Under the pieces are notes generated by a model. It was given only the letters and a program-made list of their open reading frames with translations. It did no database searches and had not been told where the DNA came from. Shown here piece by piece: positions 37,501-44,784 of a DNA stretch of 64,000 nt; the stretch's first letter is position 1; each line of letters starts with the position of its first letter. The stretch is from Aquimarina aggregata (lineage in GTDB: Bacteria > Bacteroidota > Bacteroidia > Flavobacteriales > Flavobacteriaceae), in the NCBI RefSeq assembly GCF_001632745.1, contig NZ_LQRT01000002.1:682001-746000 (forward strand), written 5' to 3'. A program made the position numbers and the translations under genes.

Positions 37501-38415
37501 TTAATTCATAATAGCCACGTTAGACAAATTATCTAGTGCCATAGTGATTGTACTAAGTATATTTTCATTCTCGGTGATACCATGCCTTTTTACTAAATAC
37601 GCGGGATCGTTATAAGATACATGAACTACATCGGCATCATCCTGCCATACTAACATTTTTTGAGGTAGGTCTAATGCTGTTGTTTGTGAATTTTGCATTA
37701 GTGGTGTACCTAGATTTGGATTTCCAAAAATGATAAGCCTTGTAGGATTCAAATCCATTCCCGCTCCCATTGCATTCATTTCATGATTTACTTCTGCAAT
37801 AATTCTTAAATTAGGATTTGTATCAATTGCCATTTGTAAACTAGCATACGTATCTTCAAAAGTTTTGTTACTGGTTTTTGTAACAATACCTTCACCTTGA
37901 TCTGGCATGCTATTTTGAGGAGCCATTAATTCTCCCATAGCGGCGCCGGTACTTAAATTAGTGAGTGCACCCTCGATTGTTGGTAAAGTAGTTACATTAT
38001 CTAATCCATGTCTTGCAGATAAATAAGCTGTATTATTAAACCCTAAATATACCTCGTTTAGGTCATTTTCATAAACCAATATTTTTTGAGGTAAATCCAA
38101 ACCCGCTAATTGATTACGCTGCATTAATGGGGTTCCTAGAGCTGGATTTCCAAAAAACACTATTCTTGTTGGATTAAGTGTTAATCCTACCGATGTGGCA
38201 TTCATGGTATGATTTACTTCTGCAATGATATTAATATTATTGTTTGCATCGATACTACTTTTTAAAGCGGTATACGACTCATCAAAAACTATTGAACTTT
38301 GTGTAAACGACATTCCTAAGACTTCTGGTGGATTAGTACCAGGTGACATGTCATCATCATCTTTACATGAAGTACTTATCATTAAAAAGGCTAATACTAT
38401 TGTAATTGCTTTCAT
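37501..38415 (-). CDS. Lipoprotein with two DUF302 domains
   Basis: This 304-residue protein has a lipobox (ISTSC, Cys17) followed by an acidic linker (KDDDD). Two DUF302 repeats follow: each has 'FxxxYxxLxxxIDxNxNxxIIAEVNHxMNA', then 'LNPTRxxxFGNPxLGTPLMQ', 'DLPQKxLVxxxDxxxVxxxxNxxAYLxxRHG'. The copies are at about 45-160 and 180-300. DUF302 folds are found in sulfur- and metal-related periplasmic proteins, but the function is not known. The location beside SQR suggests a link to the sulfide cluster, though no GTAAC box precedes it. Confidence 0.88.
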   Translation of the reverse strand: MKAITIVLAFLMISTSCKDDDDMSPGTNPPEVLGMSFTQSSIVFDESYTALKSSIDANNNINIIAEVNHTMNATSVGLTLNPTRIVFFGNPALGTPLMQRNQLAGLDLPQKILVYENDLNEVYLGFNNTAYLSARHGLDNVTTLPTIEGALTNLSTGAAMGELMAPQNSMPDQGEGIVTKTSNKTFEDTYASLQMAIDTNPNLRIIAEVNHEMNAMGAGMDLNPTRLIIFGNPNLGTPLMQNSQTTALDLPQKMLVWQDDADVVHVSYNDPAYLVKRHGITENENILSTITMALDNLSNVAIMN

Positions 38416-38529
38416 TGTAGTTGGGTTTTATGATTTGTGTTATGTTAATACTTTACTAACGCGAAGGATTGATGAGTACGTAAAACCCATTTACCATGGC
38501 AAATGGGTATTATATATTAATGCGGGTGT

Positions 38530-39591
38530 TTAATACCTAAGCACTCCAAAAGGATTTAATCCTGAATCAAAATCAGATATTTTTTCAAGTTTACCATTGC
38601 GCTTTACCTTATAAAACACAACTTTTGTTGCAGTACCTCCAGAATGTGCTAAGAATAAAATAGTACCCCGTCTATTTACAGCAAGATTATGTGGAGTATT
38701 AAAATCAGTATCAATTTCAGACACTACCTTATTTCTAAAACGATCTATAACACCTATTTTATTATCTGCAATGCCCGTAGTAAATACAAAACGACGGCTA
38801 TTTGCTACACCATGAGTAGATTCAAAAGGAATTTCATCTAGTTTATTTAAATTAAATCTGCTAAATACAGTAAGTAAACTACTATTTTGAGAAGGAACAT
38901 ATAATTTCGTCCCAACAGGAAGTAAATGTGCATCACCTCCTACTGTTTCATGCTTAATATACTCTAGAGTTCGTGTATTATACATAACCACGTAACTAGT
39001 ATCTGGACCATCTAAAACTGTTACATAAGCAGCATAACCACTTGGTGAAAGTGTAACATCGTGTTGGACGGCATTTTCTGTTAAGCCTGGGATTTGTTCT
39101 GGTGTGGGTAAGGGAATATTTTTAATTACCGTATTTGATCTTAAATCAATAACAGAGGTAGTTTTAGATACTATATTATTTATCCATAATTGTCCTGCAA
39201 AATCATTGATCCACATATGAAAGGCCCCTTCTTCTATTTCAATTTCTCCTTTTTGTTCAAAAGAGGCTCCATCATAGTATACCACTTTTTTATTCGCAAA
39301 ATCCCCAACATATACATTATTGTTAATGCGACTGTGAGCAAGATATGTAGGTTGAGCACCTTCGTCTGGCAAGGCAATATCTTGTACAAAATCTGTAGTT
39401 CTGGCATTAAAAACAGAAACTGTAGAAGCCCCTCTGTTGGCTACCATAAAATATTCATTGCCTGTATAGTATCCAAATTTTAAAGAAGCGTCTTCTGTAT
39501 TTTGTATTTCATTTTCTGAGTTCACTATATCCGTTTCACAAGATGTGAATGCTATAGCCGTGATTCCTAATAATATGAGTATTTTTTTCAT
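38530..39591 (-). CDS. YncE-like beta-propeller lipoprotein
   Basis: This 353-residue protein has a signal peptide and lipobox (AFTSC, Cys18). The mature part is a seven-bladed propeller of the YncE/YVTN type: 'YFMVANRGASTVSVFNART', 'NVYVGDFANKKVVYYDG', 'GYAAYVTVLDGPDTSYVVMYNTRTL' (split) and 'IGVIDRFRNKVVSEIDTDFNTPHNLAV' (split). It is probably a surface or periplasmic binding protein. The DUF302 lipoprotein follows 114 bp downstream in the same direction and the two may be co-transcribed. Confidence 0.85.
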   Translation of the reverse strand: MKKILILLGITAIAFTSCETDIVNSENEIQNTEDASLKFGYYTGNEYFMVANRGASTVSVFNARTTDFVQDIALPDEGAQPTYLAHSRINNNVYVGDFANKKVVYYDGASFEQKGEIEIEEGAFHMWINDFAGQLWINNIVSKTTSVIDLRSNTVIKNIPLPTPEQIPGLTENAVQHDVTLSPSGYAAYVTVLDGPDTSYVVMYNTRTLEYIKHETVGGDAHLLPVGTKLYVPSQNSSLLTVFSRFNLNKLDEIPFESTHGVANSRRFVFTTGIADNKIGVIDRFRNKVVSEIDTDFNTPHNLAVNRRGTILFLAHSGGTATKVVFYKVKRNGKLEKISDFDSGLNPFGVLRY

Positions 39592-39809
39592 TTGTGTGTG
39601 TATTTAAGTTGGAATTCATGAGTTAATCTGCTTTGGCTTCGACCCTAAAAGGTCAAAGATTTAAAAGCTGCCTAGAAAGTTCACTTCATTGTGCATATTA
39701 GACCCTTTAACTATTGAGTTTATATATCACATTTTGACGATTATATCCAACTTAAATACAGTAAGATATATCGAAGTTTTGCTTTTAAGGCAGCTTCCCA
39801 AATTTGGTA

Positions 39810-40016
39810 TTAAGCCTTAACCTTACAAGTATTAAGACCCACTAATGCATATAGCGGACAAAAACTGATAAAGCTGGTAAGTACAAAAATTGTAGAAAGT
39901 CCTAAAAGTACATATGCTAAAGTACCTTGAATAACACCTGTATAATATAGAACACCTACAATAGCAGCAACAAACAGCCGAATAATACGGTCTAAGCCGC
40001 CCATATTCTTTTTCAT
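39810..40016 (-). CDS. DUF2892 (YgaP-type) inner-membrane protein
   Basis: This 68-residue protein starts 'MGGLDRIIRLFVAAIVGVL' after MKKN, the DUF2892 signature, with two membrane segments (about 9-30 and 32-50) and a late 'CPLYALVGLNTC' with two Cys. In other bacteria this domain is fused to rhodanese (YgaP) and can bind or export thiocyanate-like or persulfide products. It follows a 32-residue TM protein by 10 bp, and a GTAAC-box promoter serves both. Confidence 0.9.
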   Translation of the reverse strand: MKKNMGGLDRIIRLFVAAIVGVLYYTGVIQGTLAYVLLGLSTIFVLTSFISFCPLYALVGLNTCKVKA

Positions 40017-40026
40017 AATTTTATTT

Positions 40027-40125
40027 TTAATGTTTAAAAAAATCTATAATTATGATTGCTATGACGACTAGGCTAGCACAAAGAGCGCATACAATCAGTA
40101 ATTTAAATCCTTTATGGATTTTCAT
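40027..40125 (-). CDS. 32-residue single-pass membrane protein
   Basis: The frame runs from ATG (40123-40125) to TAA (40027-40029) and encodes MKIHKGFKLLIVCALC followed by a hydrophobic run ending DFFKH: a short basic N-terminus and one membrane helix with two Cys (C13, C16). It lies 10 bp upstream of the DUF2892 gene and 28 bp downstream of a good -7 element with a GTAAC box, which makes it the first gene of that transcript. It may be a partner of the DUF2892 protein; no family is recognised. Confidence 0.6.
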   Translation of the reverse strand: MKIHKGFKLLIVCALCASLVVIAIIIIDFFKH

Positions 40126-40152
40126 TTCGGTATTATTAATCGATTATTTAAA

Positions 40153-40196
40153 CAAAAATATAATGATAGCTATACAAATCATGTGACACATGTTAC
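40153..40196 (-). promoter_or_regulatory. Crp/Fnr-type box and -7 element, small-TM/DUF2892 promoter
   Basis: The box GTGAC-ACAT-GTTAC is at 40183-40196, with the - strand -7 element TATTTTTG at 40153-40160, a perfect TAnnTTTG match with 22-bp spacing. Confidence 0.8.
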
Positions 40197-40298
40197 AACT
40201 ATCTATTCTGTATAGTGATTGAAGGATACTTTATATCAACGTGTAATAGTATGATTCTATTGTCGACTATGTATGTATTTAAACCTGTTTGTAGTTTT

Positions 40299-40342
40299 GT
40301 GACTTTTGTTACAGGTTGCAAAATAGAATAAATGTATTTTTG
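40299..40342 (+). promoter_or_regulatory. Crp/Fnr-type box and -7 element, desaturase-family promoter
   Basis: The box GTGAC-TTTT-GTTAC is at 40299-40312, with -7 element TATTTTTG at 40335-40342 and 22-bp spacing. The start codon at 40349 is so close that the transcript may be leaderless. Confidence 0.8.
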
Positions 40343-40348
40343 TTTTAT

Positions 40349-41224
40349 ATGGAAAAGTATGTAGATGCGTTTGTTAATGCCTTTCAAGGAACTTTAGATT
40401 GGACTTTAAAATCTATACTATTTGAAGTACCCTATTATGAAAATTATTTTTGGGGACTTACTATTATTTCTTTGTTTGTATGGTTGTTAGAAATGGCTTT
40501 CCCATGGCGAAAACGTCAATCTATGTTTAGACAGGATTTTTGGATGGACGGATTCTATATGTTCTTTAACTTCTTTATATTTTCTATCGCTATTAGCGGA
40601 ATCTATAAATTACTTAGCGTTTTCTTTTTAGATATTGGGATTACAACCAAAAGTTTATCCCTACTCCATATTGCTAATTGGCCTATGTGGTCTCAACTAC
40701 TTGTTTTCTTTATAATTTTAGACTTCGTACAGTGGTTTACACATATTTTACTACATAAGTTTCCAATACTATGGCGTTATCATCAAGTGCATCATAGTGT
40801 TAAAGAAATGGGATTTGCGGCACATTTAAGATATCATTGGATGGAAAACCTATTATACAAACCTCTTAAGACTTTTGCGGTGATGATACTTGGTGGTTTT
40901 GAACCAGAACAAGCTTATATCGTACATTTTTTAGCCATTACTATCGGTCATTTTAATCATTCTAACATTAAAATTACCTGGGGTCCATTAAAATATATAC
41001 TTAACAATCCTGTAATGCACTTATATCATCACGCTTATACACTGCCTGAAGGTAAGTACGGTGTAAATTTCGGAATAAGTTTAAGTTTATGGGATTACAT
41101 TTTTAAAACACACTATATACCCGAAGATAGTGGCACTATTGATCTAGGGTTTGAAGGCGATGACAAGTTTCCTAAAGATTTCATTGGGCAAATGACCTAC
41201 GGTTTTAAGAAAGATAAAAAGTAA
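40349..41224 (+). CDS. Fatty acid hydroxylase / sterol desaturase family membrane protein
   Basis: From ATG 40349 the protein has 291 residues. It has four or more membrane segments and the di-iron His clusters of the family: 'HILLHKFPILWRYHQVHHS' (HxxxH and HxxHH) and 'HYRYH'-like 'HLRYHWMEN', with later 'HFNHSNI' and 'LYHHAYTLP'. It would hydroxylate or desaturate a lipid at the membrane with O2. A GTAAC-box promoter places it in the sulfide regulon, and its link to sulfur is unclear. A TTG at 40316 would lengthen it, but that lies upstream of the predicted transcript start. Confidence 0.88.
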   Translation: MEKYVDAFVNAFQGTLDWTLKSILFEVPYYENYFWGLTIISLFVWLLEMAFPWRKRQSMFRQDFWMDGFYMFFNFFIFSIAISGIYKLLSVFFLDIGITTKSLSLLHIANWPMWSQLLVFFIILDFVQWFTHILLHKFPILWRYHQVHHSVKEMGFAAHLRYHWMENLLYKPLKTFAVMILGGFEPEQAYIVHFLAITIGHFNHSNIKITWGPLKYILNNPVMHLYHHAYTLPEGKYGVNFGISLSLWDYIFKTHYIPEDSGTIDLGFEGDDKFPKDFIGQMTYGFKKDKK

Positions 41225-41236
41225 GTCATATAAAAA

Positions 41237-41265
41237 ATATGATGGCAGCACTGCTACCATCATAT
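41237..41265. terminator. Bidirectional terminator
   Basis: ATATGATGG (41237-41245) pairs with CCATCATAT (41257-41265), with an extra 3-bp inner stem, between convergent genes ending at 41224 and 41279. Confidence 0.75.
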
Positions 41266-41278
41266 CTTTGTGAAACCA

Positions 41279-41941
41279 TTAATTTGACAACTCTTTTTTG
41301 GCTAAATAAAAATCTACTTTTTCACAAGTATCATCGTTTATTCGTGCATCCATCTCTGCTAATGTTTTTGGGGGAGGAATGATTACTTTATCTCCTTTTT
41401 TCCAATCTAATGGCATCGCTACTTTATGCTTATCAGAAATTTGTAAAGCTTCTAAAGAGCGTAGTATTTCATCCATGTTTCTACCGATATTAAGCGGATA
41501 ATACATAATAAGCCTAATTTTCTTTTTTGGATCGATAAAGAATACGGCTCTAACAGCAGCTGTTTCACTTTCATTTGGCTGTAGCATGCCGTATAATTTT
41601 GAAACTTTCATATCAATATCCGCAATAATCGGAAAATCAAAATATACTCCTGTATGTTCTCTCACATTGTTCACCCACCCTAAATGTGAATGAATACTAT
41701 CAATACTCAAACCAACTAGTTCTGTACTTAGCTCATCAAATTCATTTTTTCTAATTGCAAAACCGCTCATTTCTGTAGTACATACAGGAGTGAAATCTGC
41801 TGGATGAGAAAACATGACAATCCATTTATCTTTTGCAAATTCAGAGAATTTAATTTTGCCTTTTGTAGTCATGGCTTCAAAATCAGGAGCCATATCTCCT
41901 ATTCTAGGAATCGTGGTGATTTTTTGTTCGGTAACTTCCAT
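41279..41941 (-). CDS. 1-Cys peroxiredoxin (Prx6 type)
   Basis: This 220-residue protein has 'MFSHPADFTPVCTTEMSGFA' with peroxidatic C54 in the Prx6-type PVCTTE context, then 'LSIDSIHSHLGWVNN' and 'RAVFFIDPKKKIRLIMYYPLNIGRN' (split), with the long C-terminal arm of the Prx6 group. It reduces peroxides, and such enzymes can also handle hydropersulfides. The weak box GCAAC-TTAA-GTTAC upstream places it in the same regulon as SQR and the persulfide dioxygenase, consistent with protection from reactive sulfur or oxygen species. Confidence 0.92.
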   Translation of the reverse strand: MEVTEQKITTIPRIGDMAPDFEAMTTKGKIKFSEFAKDKWIVMFSHPADFTPVCTTEMSGFAIRKNEFDELSTELVGLSIDSIHSHLGWVNNVREHTGVYFDFPIIADIDMKVSKLYGMLQPNESETAAVRAVFFIDPKKKIRLIMYYPLNIGRNMDEILRSLEALQISDKHKVAMPLDWKKGDKVIIPPPKTLAEMDARINDDTCEKVDFYLAKKELSN

Positions 41942-41959
41942 AATTATATGATTTTGTAA

Positions 41960-42003
41960 CTAAGATAAGCTCCCTAATCAATAGTATCAGCAACTTAAGT
42001 TAC
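41960..42003 (-). promoter_or_regulatory. Crp/Fnr-type box, peroxiredoxin promoter
   Basis: The box GCAAC-TTAA-GTTAC is at 41990-42003 (one mismatch). At the same 22-bp distance the - strand has TATCTTAG (41960-41967), a weak -7 element. Confidence 0.6.
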
Positions 42004-42113
42004 ACAACAAAATCACTTCAGATAAAAACATTTAATCATTTGATTATCAAATGATTAATAAATTTCATCTAATACTATTAATGAAAGTTTAACAGTACAA
42101 TCTGTATCGCAAT

Positions 42114-42758
42114 TTAGGTAGTATGTAGAAGCTCAATTACACCTTGTCTAAGTGTAATTAAACCGTCTTGTTCTAGTTTTTTTAGTAATCTTGAGATGAC
42201 CTCTCTTGACGAACCAAGATCATAGGCTATATGCTGATGCGTAGTGTGCAACATAAAACTTCCTTTTAAACGAGCTTCTTTCTTAAGGTATTCTAGAAGT
42301 CGTTTATCTTTATTTGAGAATGTTAGTATCTCAATAACATTAATTAACTCTTCAAACTTAAAATTGAACAAATCATAAATAAACTCATTCCATTTAGGAT
42401 ACTTTTTAGCAATTTCTAATGCCTTATCAGCAGGTATAATGACTACTTCAGAATCTTCTTCTATAACTGCTTTAACCCTACTCGTTTCATTTCTTACTAA
42501 GGTTGTTACAGACATTACACAACTTTCTCCTGGTTTTATATAATACAGTAATACCTCGTTTCCGTTAACAGGTTCTTCTTTAAACACTTTTGCTAATCCA
42601 GAAACTACTAACGGAATTACCTTTATATACGAACCTTGTTTAAGAATTACAGTACCCGCATCAAATTTATGGATGCTACTAATGGCTATAAGCTCTTCTT
42701 TTAATTTTGGCATTTTTGCCAATTTAGGAAAATAAGTATTTAAGGCTTCTGAGATCAA
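42114..42758 (-). CDS. Crp/Fnr-family transcriptional regulator (first paralog)
   Basis: This 214-residue protein has an N-terminal cyclic-nucleotide-binding-like beta-roll (about 20-120: 'AGTVILKQGSYIKVIPLVVSGLAKVFKEE' region) and a C-terminal winged helix with 'TTHQHIAYDLGSSREVISRLLKKLEQDGLI'. There is no Cys cluster of the classical FNR type, so the signal is not an Fe-S cluster of that kind. It follows the rhodanese gene by 43 bp. The second paralog at 46585 has a nearly identical recognition helix pattern (S/T-S-R-x-V-I-S-R-L-L-K), so the two may read the same box. Confidence 0.93.
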   Translation of the reverse strand: MISEALNTYFPKLAKMPKLKEELIAISSIHKFDAGTVILKQGSYIKVIPLVVSGLAKVFKEEPVNGNEVLLYYIKPGESCVMSVTTLVRNETSRVKAVIEEDSEVVIIPADKALEIAKKYPKWNEFIYDLFNFKFEELINVIEILTFSNKDKRLLEYLKKEARLKGSFMLHTTHQHIAYDLGSSREVISRLLKKLEQDGLITLRQGVIELLHTT

Positions 42759-42801
42759 AATATAGTTTTAGCTTACTAATTTAATAAATAGTTTAACATA
42801 C

Positions 42802-43191
42802 TTATTTATCTATAGTGACTTGATTACTCCAGGCTTTGTATCCTCCCTTAAAATCATAAACATACTTAAATCCCATAGCTAACAACTTTTTACTAGCACG
42901 ATTGCTTCTAACACCAGAATAACAGTATAAATACACCGGTTTTTCTTTGTTTAGTTTACTAAATTGGGCATTAAAGTTATCTATATCAGTAATACTAATA
43001 TTTCTGGCATCATCAATATAGCCTGCACTATACTCTTTTGAAGTTCTAATATCTATTAATTGAACATCTTTTCCAATAACAGCTTCCTTAAAAACTGTAA
43101 TATCAATAATTGAAACCTTAGGAGCTTCTTGAGCATCAATTGCACATATAAATAAAAGTAAAATGAAGAATGGTAAATATCTTTTTATCAT
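42802..43191 (-). CDS. Secreted single-domain rhodanese
   Basis: This 129-residue protein has a signal peptide (1-20, 'ICAIDAQ') and one rhodanese domain: 'VQLIDIRTSKEYSAGYIDDARNI' (split) and the active loop 'YLYCYSGVRSNRA' with C90. It transfers sulfane sulfur in the periplasm, probably between persulfide carriers of the cluster. It is leftward, follows a terminator hairpin after the persulfide dioxygenase gene, and precedes a Crp/Fnr gene by 43 bp. No GTAAC box is visible before it, so it may rely on partial read-through or another promoter. Confidence 0.92.
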   Translation of the reverse strand: MIKRYLPFFILLLFICAIDAQEAPKVSIIDITVFKEAVIGKDVQLIDIRTSKEYSAGYIDDARNISITDIDNFNAQFSKLNKEKPVYLYCYSGVRSNRASKKLLAMGFKYVYDFKGGYKAWSNQVTIDK

Positions 43192-43205
43192 TTTTTAAAA
43201 ATTGT

Positions 43206-43237
43206 AAAAGGAAGTGCTTTTGAAAGCACTTCCTTTT
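43206..43237 (-). terminator. Rho-independent terminator after the persulfide dioxygenase gene
   Basis: A 15-bp stem (43206-43220 with 43223-43237) with a tight 2-nt loop and A/T flanks lies between the stop at 43296 and the rhodanese start at 43191. Confidence 0.8.
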
Positions 43238-43295
43238 TATAGTGTTATAGAAATTATACAAGTACTAAACTGTACACTTTTATTGTATAACCATT

Positions 43296-44708
43296 CTATT
43301 TTAATGTTGACGGACAAACATAATTTGTTACAGGAATACCCGCTTCTTTAATAGACTTAAATCCACCAGCCACATCAATTAAATTATGGATTCCTCTGCT
43401 TTTTAAAATAGAAGCAGCGATCATACTTCTGTAGCCACCAGCGCAATGCACATAAAAGGTTTTATCTGATGGAAACTCTGGTAAATGGTCATTTATAAAA
43501 TCTAATGGCGTATTATGAGCTTTATCTATATGTTCTGATGTAAACTCACCATTTTTACGAACATCAAAAATAGGAGTTTCTTCTTTTTCTATAATTTCTT
43601 TAAAACGGGCTGCGGGGATAGATGATACACTATCATACTCTTTTGCCGCTTTTTTCCAAGCCATAAAACCACCTTCAAGATATCCTATTGTATTATCAAA
43701 ACCTACTCTTGACAAACGGGTTATTGTTTCTTCTTGTCTTCCTTCTGGGGTTACCAATAATATGGGTTGTTGCACATCTCCTATCAATGCACCGACCCAA
43801 GGGGCAAAACCACCATCGATTCCTATAAAAATTGATCTTGGTATATGGCCTTCAGCAAATTCTTCTTGACTACGCACATCCAGTATTAACGCATCGGTTT
43901 CATTTGCAGCTATCTCAAATGCTTCGGGACTAAGAGCTCTAGTTCCTCTTTTAATTACTGCATCAATATCTTCATACCCTTCTTTGTTCATTTTTACATT
44001 TAGCGGAAAATATTGTGGTGGAGGCAATAACCCATCTGTTACCTCTTTTACAAACTCTTGCTTAGTCATATTAGCCCTTAGCGCATAATTTGTTTCCTTT
44101 TGACCACCAATAGTTCCTACTGTTTCTTTACTCAGATTTTTTCCGCATGCAGAACCCGCACCGTGAGCTGGGTATACAATAACATCATCTCCAAGAGGCA
44201 TTATTTTGGTTCTTAAACTATCATATAGTGTTTCGGCCAATTGTTCTTGGGTCATATCTGCTGCTTTTTGTGCTAAATCAGGACGGCCAACATCTCCTAA
44301 AAACAAGGTGTCACCGCTAAAAACAGCATGATCTTTCCCATTATGGTCTCTTAATAAATACGACGTACTTTCCATCGTATGCCCTGGAGTGTGTAATACT
44401 TTAATTGTAAGCTCTCCAACTGTAAATTCTTGACCGTCTGTAGCAATAATAGCATCAAAAGAAGGCTCAGCATTAGGTCCATAAATTATGGGAGCACCAG
44501 TTTCTTTAGATAAAGTAACATGTCCGCTTACAAAATCAGCATGAAAATGAGTCTCAAAAATATACTTGATTTTGGCATTATCAAGTTTTGCACGATTTAC
44601 ATAAGGAGTAATTTCTCTTAATGGATCTATAATAGCAACTTCACCTTGACTTTCTATATAATAAGCTCCTTGTGCTAAACATCCTGTATATATCTGTTCT
44701 ATTTGCAT
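43296..44708 (-). CDS. Persulfide dioxygenase-rhodanese fusion (metallo-beta-lactamase fold, CstB-like)
   Basis: This 470-residue protein has an ETHE1-type MBL domain at 1-240 with 'FETHFHADFVSGH' (H54, H56, D58, H63), 'LHTPGHTMESTSYLL' and 'SGDTLFLGDVGRPDLA', the iron-binding persulfide dioxygenase pattern. Two rhodanese domains follow (about 265-355 and 370-460). The first lacks the active Cys ('LLVTPEGRQEE'); the second has C422 in 'FYVHCAGGYRS'. It would oxidise glutathione or low-molecular-weight persulfide to sulfite and move sulfane sulfur. This is the CstB architecture. It has its own GTAAC-box promoter. Confidence 0.93.
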   Translation of the reverse strand: MQIEQIYTGCLAQGAYYIESQGEVAIIDPLREITPYVNRAKLDNAKIKYIFETHFHADFVSGHVTLSKETGAPIIYGPNAEPSFDAIIATDGQEFTVGELTIKVLHTPGHTMESTSYLLRDHNGKDHAVFSGDTLFLGDVGRPDLAQKAADMTQEQLAETLYDSLRTKIMPLGDDVIVYPAHGAGSACGKNLSKETVGTIGGQKETNYALRANMTKQEFVKEVTDGLLPPPQYFPLNVKMNKEGYEDIDAVIKRGTRALSPEAFEIAANETDALILDVRSQEEFAEGHIPRSIFIGIDGGFAPWVGALIGDVQQPILLVTPEGRQEETITRLSRVGFDNTIGYLEGGFMAWKKAAKEYDSVSSIPAARFKEIIEKEETPIFDVRKNGEFTSEHIDKAHNTPLDFINDHLPEFPSDKTFYVHCAGGYRSMIAASILKSRGIHNLIDVAGGFKSIKEAGIPVTNYVCPSTLK

Positions 44709-44740
44709 ATCGTTTTCTTTTACTACTTAAATTATAGTTA

Positions 44741-44784
44741 CAAATGTATTTTATATTAAAAAGAAGTGCAGTAACAATTGTTAC
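44741..44784 (-). promoter_or_regulatory. Crp/Fnr-type box and -7 element, persulfide dioxygenase promoter
   Basis: The perfect box GTAAC-AATT-GTTAC is at 44771-44784, with - strand -7 element TACATTTG at 44741-44748 and 22-bp spacing. The box overlaps the stop codon of the SulP gene. Confidence 0.85.

Noticed and set aside
38225..38533. 102-codon rightward frame
   Set aside because: Antisense to the DUF302 lipoprotein gene start, which has a clear signal peptide and domain; it is a shadow.
42802..43191. GTAAC box before the rhodanese gene
   Set aside because: The sequence between 43192 and 43295 holds only the terminator hairpin and AT-rich DNA; no GTAAC-N4-GTTAC match is present.
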